A program made the translations under genes and the position numbers. A DNA stretch of 64,000 nucleotides from Chloroflexota bacterium (lineage in GTDB: Bacteria > Chloroflexota > Dehalococcoidia > Lucifugimonadales > Lucifugimonadaceae), in assembly GCA_027624075.1 (NCBI GenBank), contig JAQBUH010000002.1:91570-155569 (forward strand). The letters are read 5' to 3'. Within the stretch, counting starts at the first letter, position 1. Each line of letters begins with the position of its first letter. Positions 63,883 to 64,000 of this stretch are shown in pieces. The notes under the pieces were generated by a model. It did not search any database. It was not told where the DNA came from and saw nothing but the letters and a program-made list of their open reading frames with translations.

Positions 63883-64000
63883 TTCGACTTGTCCGAAGAC
63901 AGGTTGCAGCCAGTGCCCGATACGTGCCCGATGGCCGCTGGCCGGTAGGTCCATCGGCAACACTCTGGCGCAGGAACCAGGAGCGGGCCGCTTTACAGCG

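Noticed and set aside
1..64000. tRNA, rRNA, CRISPR, IS elements, attachment sites, phage or defence islands
   Set aside because: No T-arm-like GGTTCGAATCC, spaced repeats, transposase, integrase or terminal repeats were seen by eye; a tRNAscan, CRISPR and IS search would confirm.

Overview
The window is a gene-dense, high-GC bacterial chromosome segment. It has about 60 protein genes, few gaps, and no tRNA, rRNA, CRISPR array, insertion sequence, phage or plasmid gene that I could recognise. Frequent TTG and GTG starts, DapL-type lysine biosynthesis, monomeric isocitrate dehydrogenase, an enolase-superfamily dehydratase, a CehA/McbA-like metallohydrolase and amidating-lyase-like NHL propellers together suggest an uncultured Chloroflexota (SAR202/Dehalococcoidia-like) genome. 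That placement is inferred from gene content and was not tested by phylogeny.

Left part (1-8110): two tandem NHL beta-propeller paralogues (the first cut by the window edge), a zinc alcohol dehydrogenase, a DUF4432/aldose-epimerase-like protein, an aldo/keto reductase, a HAD phosphatase and an amidohydrolase. These look like a sugar or small-organic-acid catabolic island. A Yip1-like membrane protein and a DegV protein follow. Bases 8395-14031 hold a histidine operon, hisZ-hisG-hisD-hisC-hisB, in which a HisZ sits next to a long-form HisG that already has its own regulatory domain.

Minus strand 14065-22706: a purine block read as guaA, purD, a HAD phosphatase, purB, purC, a DUF3105 protein and purS. 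Four of these genes are joined by 4-base overlaps. Alanine dehydrogenase follows, with an apparent one-base frameshift near its start. Plus strand 22916-28851: tsaC-like, prenyl synthetase-like, pgk, tpiA, miaA and dapF. A lipoprotein (minus) and dapL (plus) come next. DapL plus DapF form a lysine/meso-DAP route, but this DapF has serine at both catalytic cysteine positions.

Middle part (30835-43896): TrkH, HflX, a nitroreductase divergent from a MarR regulator, a CinA-like/NadD-like gene pair, an MmpL-type transporter ending in a clear terminator, a TPP enzyme, YebC, RimM and an M50-like membrane protein. A broken SGNH-hydrolase remnant lies at about 44067-44339.

Right part (44353-64000): a BDH2-like SDR, glcE and glcF operon; a large PHP-type metallohydrolase with a histidine-rich tail; divergent mdh and monomeric icd; an enolase-superfamily dehydratase; an acyl-CoA carboxylase beta chain; folP-folK; a CopD-like protein; a TlpA-like lipoprotein; glycyl-tRNA synthetase; and an SDR, an SRPBCC protein and a small membrane protein.

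I found no single clearly new multi-gene system. The strongest leads are the Ser/Ser DapF, HisZ beside long HisG, the CinA-like/NadD-like pair, the prenyl synthetase with degraded metal motifs, and the phosphatase coupled into the purine operon.
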